Assembly: GCF_000972705.2 (NCBI RefSeq)
Contig: NZ_LATL02000242.1
Location: 1-29,063, forward strand
From: Limnoraphis robusta CS-951
GTDB taxonomy: Bacteria > Cyanobacteriota > Cyanobacteriia > Cyanobacteriales > Microcoleaceae
DNA: 29,063 nucleotides
Direction: 5' to 3'
The notes beneath the pieces are model-generated. The model saw nothing but the letters and a program-made list of their open reading frames with translations. It ran no database searches and had not been told where the DNA came from. Of the stretch, positions 7,614 to 15,938 are shown in pieces. A program made the translations under genes and the position numbers. Positions within the stretch are counted from its first letter, which is position 1, and every line of letters starts with the position of its first letter.

Positions 7614-8885
7614 TAATATTAGCCCTTTATATCAGTAATGATATAAATGCACCTCCTGAATTGCTGGGAAACCCTAAAGCTGTTTTAACGACAACATAAC
7701 TAGAAATAGTCAGTGTGAACGTTTAAAAATAAAACAGATGAAACAATGGGCAATCAGCAGCCGAGATTCTGTTAAATGGATCGGGTTCAACGACTATTCC
7801 AAACGGAAGTACACTCAAGCGAGTGGAAGTAGGAGGTATCCTGTAGTAAAATCTCAAAATTCTTACAGGATAAAGATATAGTCTGGTCTTACATGAAAGT
7901 GTAAGTTGTCTTCAATGTCTCAGTTCTACCTTTACAAAATTACGACTCCTAACCAAAAAATTTACATTGGAGTTACCGATAACCCTCAAGAAAGATGGAG
8001 TCATCATTGTAATCCATCTTCAAAATATAGAAGTGCTATCGGTGCTGCAATTCAAAAATATGGCAAGGAAAATGTACAATTTGAAATTCTCCAAGCCTTT
8101 GACTCCGAGGAAGATGCTTTAAAAGCTGAAGCCAAAATAGTTGACAAAGAGTTTGTAAAAAGTAAAAACACTTACAATCTTTGTCTGGGCGGTGGTAAAC
8201 CTCCTAAAATAAAACCTCGTGCTAAAGCTATAGAGATTAACGGAATCATTTATTCCTCAATTTCTGAAGCAGCTATCTGTTTAGGGTACACGAGAAATAA
8301 ACTTGATCGAAGAGTTAAATTAAATCTTATTGATTATCAATGGGTTGAACAACCTTCAAACAAAGGTCAAGGTGAAACAGAAAGAAAAAATTTGGTTAGG
8401 AATCCCAAGGTAGTTCACTTTAATAATGAGACATTTTCTTCCTATAAACAAGCCTGCAAAAAGTATAATCTTACCAGAGATGAACTTTTAAATACCAGGA
8501 ATAAGTTAGGAAGAGATCATGTAACTCTAGAAGAAGTTTTGCGTTTTAGAATTGGTAGAAAACCCATAGAAATTGACGGAGTTTTATACAGTTCTCGGAC
8601 AGAAGCCCAAGAAAAAACGGGTCTATCAATGTATAAAATTTTGGAAATTGCTAAAGGTGCTTCTAGCCAAAATCTAAACAAGAAACAAGTCGCAATGATT
8701 TGTCTGGAAACCCATAAAGTGCTAGATATTTTTGAAAGCATGACTCAAGCCGCAAAATTTGTTAAAGCTGCTTCAGCTTCAAAAATTTGTATGTGTTGTA
8801 AAGGTCAAAGACAAAAAGCATACGGCTACATTTGGAGTTACTGGGAAGACAGTCTTGATGTCGCGAATCAAGATGAACATTAACG
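7614..8885 (+). ncRNA. Group I intron in nrdA (1272 nt)
   Basis: All four classic core segments are visible. P-like TTGCTGGGAAACCC is near 7661-7674. Q-like GGGCAATCAGCAGCCGAG is at 7748-7765. R-like GTTCAACGACTA is at 7785-7796. S-like AAGATATAGTC is at 7873-7883. P7 forms from GACTA 7792-7796 and TAGTC 7879-7883. A P8-like hairpin pairs 7837-7846 with 7863-7872. A P2-like hairpin of 9 bp with a GTAA loop is at 7626-7647. A P9 hairpin with a GAAA loop is at 7888-7905. The 5' exon ends in U and the intron ends in G (8885), and joining exons restores ENG-DQRRKAYDIF. P1 pairs GGU with GCC (7622-7624), with one mismatch if extended. The order fits a group IA-like intron. Confidence 0.93.
7915..8883 (+). 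CDS. GIY-YIG homing endonuclease inside the nrdA intron
   Basis: The 322-aa protein opens with a GIY-YIG domain: YLYKI and KIYIGV at residues about 4-20, the Arg of QERWSHH, a Glu in KAEAKIVDKEF, and Asn in NTYNLCLGGG near residue 90. These correspond to the catalytic residues of I-TevI. The rest holds several NUMOD1-like DNA-binding repeats (IEINGIIYSSISEAAICLGY; IEIDGVLYSSRTEAQEKTG; a last one ending QKAYGYIWSYWED). Such enzymes cut intronless alleles and spread the intron. The gene begins after the P9 hairpin, and its TAA lies two bases before the 3' splice site. An upstream in-frame TTG at 7906 is an alternative start; no clear ribosome site is seen. Confidence 0.93.
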   Translation: MSQFYLYKITTPNQKIYIGVTDNPQERWSHHCNPSSKYRSAIGAAIQKYGKENVQFEILQAFDSEEDALKAEAKIVDKEFVKSKNTYNLCLGGGKPPKIKPRAKAIEINGIIYSSISEAAICLGYTRNKLDRRVKLNLIDYQWVEQPSNKGQGETERKNLVRNPKVVHFNNETFSSYKQACKKYNLTRDELLNTRNKLGRDHVTLEEVLRFRIGRKPIEIDGVLYSSRTEAQEKTGLSMYKILEIAKGASSQNLNKKQVAMICLETHKVLDIFESMTQAAKFVKAASASKICMCCKGQRQKAYGYIWSYWEDSLDVANQDEH

Positions 8886-10160
8886 GATCAACGTCGTAAA
8901 GCTTATGATATTTTTCCCCAATTAGTGATACCTGATGAGTTTATGCGTCGGGTGATTGCTAAAGAAGAATGGACGCTGGTTGACCCTTATGAAGTGCGAA
9001 CAAAATTAGGAATAGAACTGGCAGAATTGTGGGGTGAAAAGTTTGAGTTTGCTTATCAAGAAATTGAAGAAAACTTAGACAAAACCTTAACACTCTACAA
9101 GAAAATCAATGCTAGAGAACTGTTTAAAACCATGATGCGATCGCAAGTTGAAACCGGGATGCCCTATCTCTGGTTTAAAGATACTTCAAATCGCGCTAAT
9201 CCTAATTCCCATGAAGGGTATATTCCAGGGGGTAATTTATGTCAGGAAAGTTGGTCAAATGTTTCTCCAGGAAAAGAAGCCCATACTTGCAACTTAAATA
9301 GTTTAAACTTAGCCTATCTGGAGGAGGAAGAATTAGCAGAAATTTGTGAAATTGCGGTGCGTTTACTAGATAACACCATTGAGTTAACTTGTCCTCCCTT
9401 TGAAGACAGCAAAATTCACAATATCAAATACCGAACCATCGGTGTAGGGGCGATGGGATTAGCCGATTGGTTAGCCAAAAACAAACGTTCTTATCAAGAT
9501 TTAGACACCATTAGTCATCTGTTTGAAGATATTGGCTATTACTGCACAAAAACCTCAATGGAATTAGCAAAAGAAAGGGGTGCTTATCCTGCTTTTGCAG
9601 GCAGTTCTTGGAGTGAAGGAAAGTTAATCGGGGCGAAACCTGTAGAATGGTTTTTGGAGAATGCCCACAGAAAAGAACGTTGGCAACAATTGAGTTTAGA
9701 TATCCAAAAATACGGCATTAGAAACTCTCATATTACCGCCATTGCCCCCAATACTTCCTCATCCTTAGTTCAAGGCTGTACCGCCAGTATTTTACCCTGT
9801 TATAGTCGCTTTTTCTATGACAAATGGGCAAAAGGAACTGTCCCAATCGCACCGCCCTTTATCCGAGATTATTTCTGGTTTTACCCCGAGAATAAAACCC
9901 TTAACCAACAAACTGTTGTGAAAGCCGTCGCCACCATTCAAAAATGGATTGATACGGGAATTTCAATGGAGTTGATTTTTAACTTAAATCAAGGGGTTTA
10001 TTTTCCTGATGAACCCGAACGTTGCATCAAAGCTAAAGATATTTTTGAAACTTTAGTTCTGGCGTGGCAAGAAGGCTGTAAAGCGATCTATTATATTAGA
10101 ACGGTACAGCGTGACAGCTTCAAAGAAGCCGATGAAACCTGCGCCGCTTGTGCAAATTAG
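8886..10160 (+). CDS. nrdA: nrdA exon 2: class Ia ribonucleotide reductase alpha subunit
   Basis: This exon continues the alpha subunit in frame from GAT CAA CGT (DQRRKAYDIF). The first 13 codons lie before the first possible internal start at 8925. In joined numbering the active site is complete: Asn445, Cys447 and Glu449 in GGNLCQES, and Cys463 in HTCNLNSLNLA. The radical-transfer pair Tyr730-Tyr731 in CKAIYYIRT falls at the same numbers as in E. coli. The C-terminus ETCAACAN carries the Cys pair that is re-reduced by thioredoxin or glutaredoxin. Nothing suggests loss of function. nrdB starts 108 bp downstream on the same strand, as expected for an operon. Confidence 0.95.
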   Translation, partial: DQRRKAYDIFPQLVIPDEFMRRVIAKEEWTLVDPYEVRTKLGIELAELWGEKFEFAYQEIEENLDKTLTLYKKINARELFKTMMRSQVETGMPYLWFKDTSNRANPNSHEGYIPGGNLCQESWSNVSPGKEAHTCNLNSLNLAYLEEEELAEICEIAVRLLDNTIELTCPPFEDSKIHNIKYRTIGVGAMGLADWLAKNKRSYQDLDTISHLFEDIGYYCTKTSMELAKERGAYPAFAGSSWSEGKLIGAKPVEWFLENAHRKERWQQLSLDIQKYGIRNSHITAIAPNTSSSLVQGCTASILPCYSRFFYDKWAKGTVPIAPPFIRDYFWFYPENKTLNQQTVVKAVATIQKWIDTGISMELIFNLNQGVYFPDEPERCIKAKDIFETLVLAWQEGCKAIYYIRTVQRDSFKEADETCAACAN

Positions 10161-10268
10161 TCACAAGATTAGTCGTTAGTTGTAAAACAGGTTATTTCAA
10201 CTCAAACAGCTAACGGCGATTCACTCAAACCTATCAACTCGAACATCACTCAAATTTACTCACAAACC

Positions 10269-10468
10269 ATGACAACAACCCTAGACGCTTTCAACAGCAA
10301 ATCCACCTCAAAAATGCCCATTAATCCGATCTTTAACCCGGATGGGAATGATCATGTCGAAAACCGTTCGATTTGGTTTGGAGACACAACCAACCTCATG
10401 CAATTAAATGATGTCCGATACCCTTGGGCAGTTGGTTTGTACAAACAAATGCGCGAAAACTTCTGGGT
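10269..10468 (+). CDS. nrdB: nrdB exon 1: ribonucleotide reductase beta subunit
   Basis: This exon encodes the first 66 residues plus two bases of codon 67 of the small radical-bearing subunit. The end LYKQMRENFW is the conserved helix whose Trp (Trp66 here) corresponds to E. coli Trp48 of the radical-transfer path. The split codon is GT|A (Val67), completed by the first base of exon 2. In the intron the frame reaches a stop after one codon, so splicing is needed to make the protein. Joined with 11243-12122 it gives 359 aa, a usual NrdB length. Confidence 0.93.
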
Positions 10469-11242
10469 TAATTAAAGGGCAGCCCAGACTAAATCCCTTG
10501 AAAACGGTGGAACTCTGTAGGTCTATTCCGAAATAAAACTTGTTATAATTGGGAAAAGCTATTGCAATATGTAGCAAATGGAAGTCAAGACTTGCACAAA
10601 ATGTAGTGTTACTAAACCGATTTCTGAGTTTCATAAAGATGGCAGACTGAAAAGCGGAAGAGCGGCAAGATGCAAAACCTGTACTTGTAAGTACAAAAAA
10701 GAATACTACGCATCAAGTCGAGGCAAAGCAACAGTCAAAGCTTATGTTGAAAGAAACCAAGAAAAAATATCCGCTTATAATAGGCAATACCTTCAACAAT
10801 ATAGGGATGCTCAGTTTAAAAATAAAAGAAAACTTGAGTTTTGTCTTTATAAAGGAGGGCGCTGTGTGGAATGCGGATTTGTAGCATCAGAAGAAACCAT
10901 AGCAGCTTTTGACTTCCATCACATCAATCCAGAGGAAAAGGAGTACACTCCATCCGATATGTTGATGTTAAAGAAAAAGAAAGTTTTTGAGGAATTAGAC
11001 AAGTGCGTTCTTTTGTGTTCTAACTGCCATAGAATTCTGCACCACAGACAATACCGTGCCAAGCTCGCAAAAAACGAGAAGGTGTAGAGACTAACCCGAA
11101 TTGGGTGTAGGCTGTAAGCGATTGACAGTCGAAGCGGGGGACATCTAAATATTTAGATGATGATATAGTCCGATCTGTATGGTGACATACAGCAGCTTGA
11201 ATAAAGCGGGTAAAGCAAAAGCGAACTTTACCGAACACAATG
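10469..11242 (+). ncRNA. Group I intron in nrdB (774 nt)
   Basis: The internal guide GCCCAGA (10482-10488) pairs with the exon end TCTGGGT over seven bases, with the diagnostic U-G wobble at the splice site. The intron ends in G (11242). Near the 3' end GACTA (11089-11093) can form P7 with TAGTC of GATATAGTCC (11162-11171). A P8-like hairpin CATCTAA-ATAT-TTAGATG lies at 11142-11159. A P9 hairpin CTGTATG-GTGA-CATACAG with a GNRA loop lies at 11175-11192. I did not fully resolve P3-P6. Joining exons gives ...NFW-V-PEKLDITQDVVDY, uninterrupted NrdB. An HNH gene occupies the middle. Confidence 0.9.
10578..11087 (+). CDS. HNH homing endonuclease inside the nrdB intron
   Basis: The 169-aa protein starts with a four-Cys zinc-binding segment (CTKC near residue 5 and CKTC near residue 32). 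A basic helix follows (about 40-85). The C-terminal HNH nuclease domain has CVECGF, FDFHHINPEEKE and CVLLCSNCHRILHH. This is the HNH type found in phage and bacterial group I introns, where it spreads the intron by cutting intronless alleles. Its stop codon (11085-11087) abuts the P7 strand of the ribozyme, so the gene sits in a loop of the P6 region. No strong ribosome site is visible before ATG 10578. Confidence 0.92.
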   Translation: MEVKTCTKCSVTKPISEFHKDGRLKSGRAARCKTCTCKYKKEYYASSRGKATVKAYVERNQEKISAYNRQYLQQYRDAQFKNKRKLEFCLYKGGRCVECGFVASEETIAAFDFHHINPEEKEYTPSDMLMLKKKKVFEELDKCVLLCSNCHRILHHRQYRAKLAKNEKV

Positions 11243-12122
11243 ACCCGAAAAATTAGACATTACTCAAGATGTGGTTGATTATGGGAATTTAACCACAGAT
11301 GAACGTCGGGCATTTGATGGAATTTTATCTTACTTGACGTTTTTAGATTCCATTCAAACCTGCAATATTCCACACCTCAAAAGTAGTGTAACTGCGCCCG
11401 AAATTAGTTTGTGTATGGCTGAACAAGTGTCTCAAGAAGCCATGCACAACCAAAGCTATCAATACATGATCGAAACGATTATTCCCCCAGATCGCCGAAC
11501 TTTTGTTTATGAATTTTGGCGCACAGATGCCGTCTTACGCGATCGCTGTGAATTCATTGCCCGATTCTATCAAAACTACATCGATAATCCCACCTCTGAG
11601 AACTATTTTGTCGCTTTACTCGCCGACTTTTTACTCGAAGGACTCTACTTTTATAATGGGTTTATCTATTTCTATAACTTAGCTTCCCGAATGTTAATGC
11701 CAGGATCAGCAGATATTTTCAAAATGATCAACCGGGATGAACTTTCTCATGTGCGTTTGTTCCAAAAATTAATTCCCGAAGCCAGACAAATCTTTTCCCA
11801 TTCCGTCGAACAAATTTATGAAATGTTTGACACCGCAGTACAACATGAATGTCGCTGGACAAATCACATTGTCGGTAATAATATATTAGGAATTACCGAT
11901 ACCAGCACCGAACAATACACCAAATATCTCGCCAATGCTCGATTACGTTCAATTGGTTTAAAACCCCTCTATACTGAACCTCGATACAACAAAAGTCCCT
12001 ACAGTCATCTCGAACGATTTTCAGATACCAAAAAAGAAGCCCATACCAAAGCTAACTTCTTTGAAGCCAGTGTCACCAGTTATGTCATGTCTTCCGGAGT
12101 AGGCGGTTGGGATGAAATTTAA
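11243..12122 (+). CDS. nrdB: nrdB exon 2: ribonucleotide reductase beta subunit
   Basis: This exon begins with the last base of codon 67 and continues PEKLDITQDVVDYGN. The di-iron and radical residues are present in joined numbering: Asp102 in FLDSIQ, Glu132 and His135 in SQEAMHNQSY, and the radical Tyr139. Further ligands are the Glu in DFLLEGLYF and the Glu and His in NRDELSHVRLF. This places it with class Ia/b tyrosyl-radical R2 proteins rather than the Tyr-less class Ic. The reading frame from GTG 11271 alone would miss nine codons of the exon. A terminator lies about 90 bp downstream. Confidence 0.94.
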
Positions 12123-12208
12123 CTGAAATCTAATCCTTTTGGATGAAGACATAAAGGGCTTCTTTAGTTCAAAATACGATCAAAGGTTGATTGAGTTCCC
12201 CCTATGAT

Positions 12209-12240
12209 CCCCTGGTATTCGTACTGGGGGAGTTTTATTT
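12209..12240 (+). terminator. Terminator of the nrdA-nrdB operon
   Basis: CCCC (12209-12212) and GGGG (12226-12229) flank an inner GTA-TTCG-TAC hairpin (12215-12224), followed by AGTTTTATTT. It sits between nrdB and the converging protease gene, whose stop codon is at 12244. The T-run is on the plus-strand side only, so it serves nrdB. Confidence 0.7.
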
Positions 12241-12243
12241 AGA

Positions 12244-14232
12244 TTAGGCCACCGTTGTCGAATGATCCGCAGTTTGAATGAGAATCTCTTCCACTTGAGT
12301 CGGTGTCAAATTTGGGTTCCCTTGCAACATCAACGCCACCACTCCCGAAACGTGTGGCGTCGCCATAGAGGTTCCTGAAAAGAATCGATAGGGAATTGTA
12401 GAGGATGCTAGCGGTACCGTTGAATAAATATCCCCAACATCTGAAAAACCGCCATCTCCTCCCGGTGCAACCACATAATCAAGCGGTAAAATTCCAGCCC
12501 TATTTGAGAAATTTGAAAGTCGATTATTGTCATCAACAGATCCGACTGCAATGCCAAATTGATTCGCAAAACGTGCGGGATAGGAAGGAAAAGTTAGACT
12601 TTCATTTCCCGCCGCAACCACCACCACAACCCCCTGTTGAACCGCCCAACTAATCGTATCTAAAACCTCACTGACATAATCATTTCCGCCTAAACTAAGA
12701 TTAATCACATCTGCCCCATTTTCAACCGCATAACGAATCCCTGCTAAAGCTTCACTAACCTTACCAAACCCATTCTCATCTAACACCCGTACAGGCATAA
12801 TTTCAGCGTTCGGAGCAACCCCTGTAATTCCCACTCCATCAATCGTTGCGGCGATAATTCCAGCCACATGAGTCCCATGATTATTAAAATCCATCGGCTG
12901 ATTATCTTGATTGACAAAATCCCAACCTCGACTATCATCTACATAGCCATTATTATCATCATCAATACCATTATTCGCAATTTCATCCTGATTACTCCAA
13001 ATATTAGCAAACAGATCAGGATGATTGTAATCAACCCCACTATCAATCACCGCAACAACCACATTTTCTCCCGTTATTCCCTGCGTCCAAACTTCCGGCG
13101 CATCAATTAAATCACGTCCCCAGTCATTTCCGCCTAAGTCTGGAATCTCTGGAAATTCAGGCACTCCAATACTCTGAGAAACCGCCGCAGAAGCATCCAC
13201 TAAACCATAGCCAAAACGGCTATCATAACTTTCAAGGATCACCGAATTTTTTAATTGTTGATTGGCGGTTGCTGAGATGTTTAGATTATAACCCGTCTCG
13301 CCCTCATATTGATAAACAACAACGTAATAAGTTCCCGCAGGTAAAGCATTATTCGAGATAGATTCAGGAAAATCATAAGGCTGTTGAGAGCTATTAATAA
13401 TATCCGTAATATCAACCTCTTGATTGTTATTAATATCTTGCAAAAGTGCCACATCTGCATCGGCACTCAAACCCTCAAGAACAATATTAATATCGCTATC
13501 AACATCAAGATGAAAACGATAAATATCCTGCGGTGCTAAATCTCCCACAAATTCACTGACGGTAACGCTTCCTAATGTTCCTAAGTCAGTGGCTAAACTT
13601 AAAGGAGAATCTGAGGCGGTAGCAGTGGCAATAAAACGAGCATTTAATTGTGTCGGTATAACGCCCAAAACAGAAGCCAATGTGATATTAGATTGGCGAT
13701 TGATAATCAAAGTATTAATTTCCCCAGTTTCCGTAAAAACAGGTTCAAGAAGAAGATTAGATTCGGGTAAATCATCCGGTAATTTAATCCAATCGGATAC
13801 CGGATCAAAATCGACAATCAAATCCGCAAAAACCCTTAAATTAGCAGCAGTTTCATCCATTAAAACCAGAGTATCTTCTCCTAAACCCCCCAGCAGAAAA
13901 TCTATCCCCACACCCCCCTCTAATAAATCATTTCCTTCTTGCCCAACGATAAAATCATCCCCTAAACCCCCGATTAATGTATCATTACCCGAATCACCCG
14001 AAAGTTGATCATTTCCCCCATTCCCACTGAGAAGATCCTCTCCTTCTCCACCCAGCAACGTCTCATTAAAATCACTCCCAAACAGGTTATCATTTCCCGT
14101 ATTACTCTGTTGAAACTCTAGAACCGTTGAACTCGCGAACCGATGAGAATCATCAGAATATAAATCAGAAGAAACCATCAATGGATTGGCTCTGTCTTCT
14201 AAAACAAAGCCATCTTCGAGGAAATTAAACAT
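12244..14232 (-). CDS. Subtilisin-like (S8) protease with N-terminal RTX repeats and PPC domain
   Basis: The 662-aa protein has four parts. Residues about 44-118 carry RTX calcium-binding nonapeptide repeats (GGEGEDLLSG, GGNDQLSGD, GNDTLIGG, GNDLLEGG). A beta segment follows (about 119-205). A PPC-like domain spans about 220-320 (DIYRFHLDVDSD, LPAGTYYVVVYQ). The S8 peptidase spans about 370-655, with Asp397 in VIDSGVD, His452 in NHGTHVAG, oxyanion Asn543 in AAGNES and Ser622 in GTSMATPHVSG. The triad is intact, so it should be active. No classical signal peptide is seen, and RTX repeats usually sit at the C-terminus for type I export; here the order is reversed. Likely an extracellular calcium-dependent protease. 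Confidence 0.92.
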   Translation of the reverse strand: MFNFLEDGFVLEDRANPLMVSSDLYSDDSHRFASSTVLEFQQSNTGNDNLFGSDFNETLLGGEGEDLLSGNGGNDQLSGDSGNDTLIGGLGDDFIVGQEGNDLLEGGVGIDFLLGGLGEDTLVLMDETAANLRVFADLIVDFDPVSDWIKLPDDLPESNLLLEPVFTETGEINTLIINRQSNITLASVLGVIPTQLNARFIATATASDSPLSLATDLGTLGSVTVSEFVGDLAPQDIYRFHLDVDSDINIVLEGLSADADVALLQDINNNQEVDITDIINSSQQPYDFPESISNNALPAGTYYVVVYQYEGETGYNLNISATANQQLKNSVILESYDSRFGYGLVDASAAVSQSIGVPEFPEIPDLGGNDWGRDLIDAPEVWTQGITGENVVVAVIDSGVDYNHPDLFANIWSNQDEIANNGIDDDNNGYVDDSRGWDFVNQDNQPMDFNNHGTHVAGIIAATIDGVGITGVAPNAEIMPVRVLDENGFGKVSEALAGIRYAVENGADVINLSLGGNDYVSEVLDTISWAVQQGVVVVVAAGNESLTFPSYPARFANQFGIAVGSVDDNNRLSNFSNRAGILPLDYVVAPGGDGGFSDVGDIYSTVPLASSTIPYRFFSGTSMATPHVSGVVALMLQGNPNLTPTQVEEILIQTADHSTTVA

Positions 14233-14531
14233 GAGATTATCCTAACTCGTTAATGGGGAAGTTCTATGGATTTTCTGGAATATAGCGAATGCTTCCGAAT
14301 AAATACAGGAAAGTCATGCCTCAAACACCCAGAAGTGAAGATTTATACTCACTTCCTCACCCAATCATCCGCTCAGATTTGATAGAGATAAACACTTAGG
14401 CTGTTTTTAAATCTAAGTTCTCACTCACAACTCGATCAACAACAGCCTATCTATTTCTATTTTAAAAACGAGGTGAACAGTTAGATCAATAATTCTAAAA
14501 ACCGTCCTTTTCATTCCACTGTAGAATTTCT
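14233..14531. other. Divergent intergenic region with an inverted repeat
   Basis: This 299-bp region separates the divergent protease and tadA genes and should hold both promoters. TAGGCTGTT (14397-14405) is exactly complementary to AACAGCCTA (14441-14449). No reading frame or RNA gene is evident, and no strong ribosome site precedes tadA. Confidence 0.5.
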
Positions 14532-14993
14532 ATGGATTGCTATAAAACTCATTGCCACTGGATGAGACGAGCCTTAGAACTCGCTGAAGCCGCAGGAGTT
14601 GCAGGGGAAGTCCCCGTCGGTGCCGTGATCATTGATCCTCAAGGTCAGTTCCTCGCAGAAGCAGAAAATCGACGAGAACGCGACTGTGATCCGACCGCTC
14701 ATGCAGAGATTTTAGCATTGCGAAGGGCAGGCCAAACGTTAAAAAATTGGCATCTCAACCAATGTACTCTCTATGTTACCCTGGAGCCTTGCCCAATGTG
14801 TGCCGGAGCCATTGTGCAAGCCCGAATTCACCTACTCGTCTATGGAGTAGACGATCCAAAGACTGGTACAATTCGCACAGTTGCCAATATTCCTGACAGT
14901 GCCTATTCCTTCCACCGTCTGCTGGTGTTAGGGGGCATTTTGGAGTCTGCTTGTCGGCAACAATTACAATCGTGGTTCGCCCAACGCCGTTAG
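14532..14993 (+). CDS. tadA: tRNA adenosine(34) deaminase TadA
   Basis: The 153-aa enzyme converts adenosine to inosine at the wobble position of tRNA-Arg(ACG). The zinc deaminase motifs are PTAHAEILAL (His ligand and catalytic Glu, near residue 56) and LEPCPMCAGAI (two Cys ligands, near residue 86). The N-terminal CHWMRRALELAEAAG and VPVGAVI segments are typical of TadA rather than cytidine or guanine deaminases. Length is normal. It heads a same-strand run with the acyltransferase, though the 183-bp gap argues for separate promoters. Confidence 0.93.
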   Translation: MDCYKTHCHWMRRALELAEAAGVAGEVPVGAVIIDPQGQFLAEAENRRERDCDPTAHAEILALRRAGQTLKNWHLNQCTLYVTLEPCPMCAGAIVQARIHLLVYGVDDPKTGTIRTVANIPDSAYSFHRLLVLGGILESACRQQLQSWFAQRR

Positions 14994-15176
14994 TATCATT
15001 TCACGGTAAAAGGTTAAAAAAAGATTAATCAAAGGCTCAACTCTCAAAGCTGTACTTGTAGCTGCCACCCCATCTTCTAACAAAAGACAGTGTGAGAAGT
15101 GTCATTCAGATGAACGACAGCAAGGGGTAAAAATTATACCTTAGAGTCTAGAAGTCGATCCAATACTGAAGCACTT

Positions 15177-15890
15177 ATGATGACACTTGACTTAAAAGAA
15201 TCACGCCTCGAAATGCCAATCTCTCCAAAGGGAAAATTCACAATCTCTCGCGTCTCCCCCTGGTTAGCGAGTCTGGCTTATCCCCTTGGTCGTGCCTTGA
15301 TTCTGCCCTCTTACTTCCGAAAAATAGAAGTCATCGGCCAAGAAAATCTTCCCAGAACCGGGCCAGTAATTCTCGCACCCACCCATCGTTCGCGTTGGGA
15401 TGCTTTAATTATGCCTTACGCAACGGGCCGTTGTGTTTCAGGACGGGATTTACGATTTATGGTAACAGAAGACGAAATAAAAGGCCTACAGGGGTGGTTT
15501 ATCCGTCGCTTAGGAGGATTTGCTGTTAACCCTCGACAACCCGGTTTAGCAACATTTCGGCACGGGGTAGAATTGCTGCGTCACGGCGAAATGATGGTGA
15601 TTTTCCCAGAAGGCAATATTTTCCAAGATGATCAAGTTCATTGTCTCAAGCCCGGATTAGCCCGTTTAGCCCTACAAGCCGAAGCCAGTCAACCGAACCT
15701 CAACGTTCAAATTGTACCGATTTCCATTCATTACACGCCTCTGGTTCCTCGCTGGCGGTGTCGGGCGAGGGTTAATATCGGTTCTCCTTTAGCGGTGGCA
15801 AACTATTGTCAGGGTTCGTCGGCTAAACAAAATGCAAAACATCTAATTACCGACTTAACAACTGCTTTAACCGATCTTGATCAACGGTAA
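15177..15890 (+). CDS. plsC: 1-acyl-sn-glycerol-3-phosphate acyltransferase-like (PlsC family)
   Basis: The 237-aa protein has the acyltransferase HX4D site in APTHRSRWDAL (near residue 69). An FPEGN motif near residue 142 and an IVPISIHYTP strand follow. These enzymes add the second acyl chain to lysophosphatidate in membrane lipid synthesis. The N-terminal LASLAYPLGRALILPS is amphipathic or hydrophobic and fits membrane association. Two adjacent ATGs (15177 and 15180) are possible starts. Cyanobacteria carry several PlsC paralogues, so whether this is the main enzyme or a side paralogue cannot be told. Confidence 0.85.
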   Translation: MMTLDLKESRLEMPISPKGKFTISRVSPWLASLAYPLGRALILPSYFRKIEVIGQENLPRTGPVILAPTHRSRWDALIMPYATGRCVSGRDLRFMVTEDEIKGLQGWFIRRLGGFAVNPRQPGLATFRHGVELLRHGEMMVIFPEGNIFQDDQVHCLKPGLARLALQAEASQPNLNVQIVPISIHYTPLVPRWRCRARVNIGSPLAVANYCQGSSAKQNAKHLITDLTTALTDLDQR

Positions 15891-15938
15891 GATTATTATT
15901 CAAAATTGATCCTGTAGATCTTGTTTCCCTGAGTAACA

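Noticed and set aside
8517..8741. Minus-strand reading frame inside the GIY-YIG gene
   Set aside because: It is a shadow of a clear homing endonuclease on the plus strand and has no family likeness.
7614..8885. Reading the nrdA and nrdB interruptions as frameshifts or pseudogenes
   Set aside because: Exact joining restores full proteins with all catalytic residues, and the inserts carry group I core segments and homing endonucleases.
7614..8885. Intein instead of intron in nrdA
   Set aside because: A stop codon follows the exon at once, and no splicing Cys or Ser nor terminal His-Asn is present at the borders.
12405..14008. Plus-strand reading frames across the protease gene
   Set aside because: They are antisense to an intact S8 protease with full triad and RTX repeats; their composition is that of reversed repeats.
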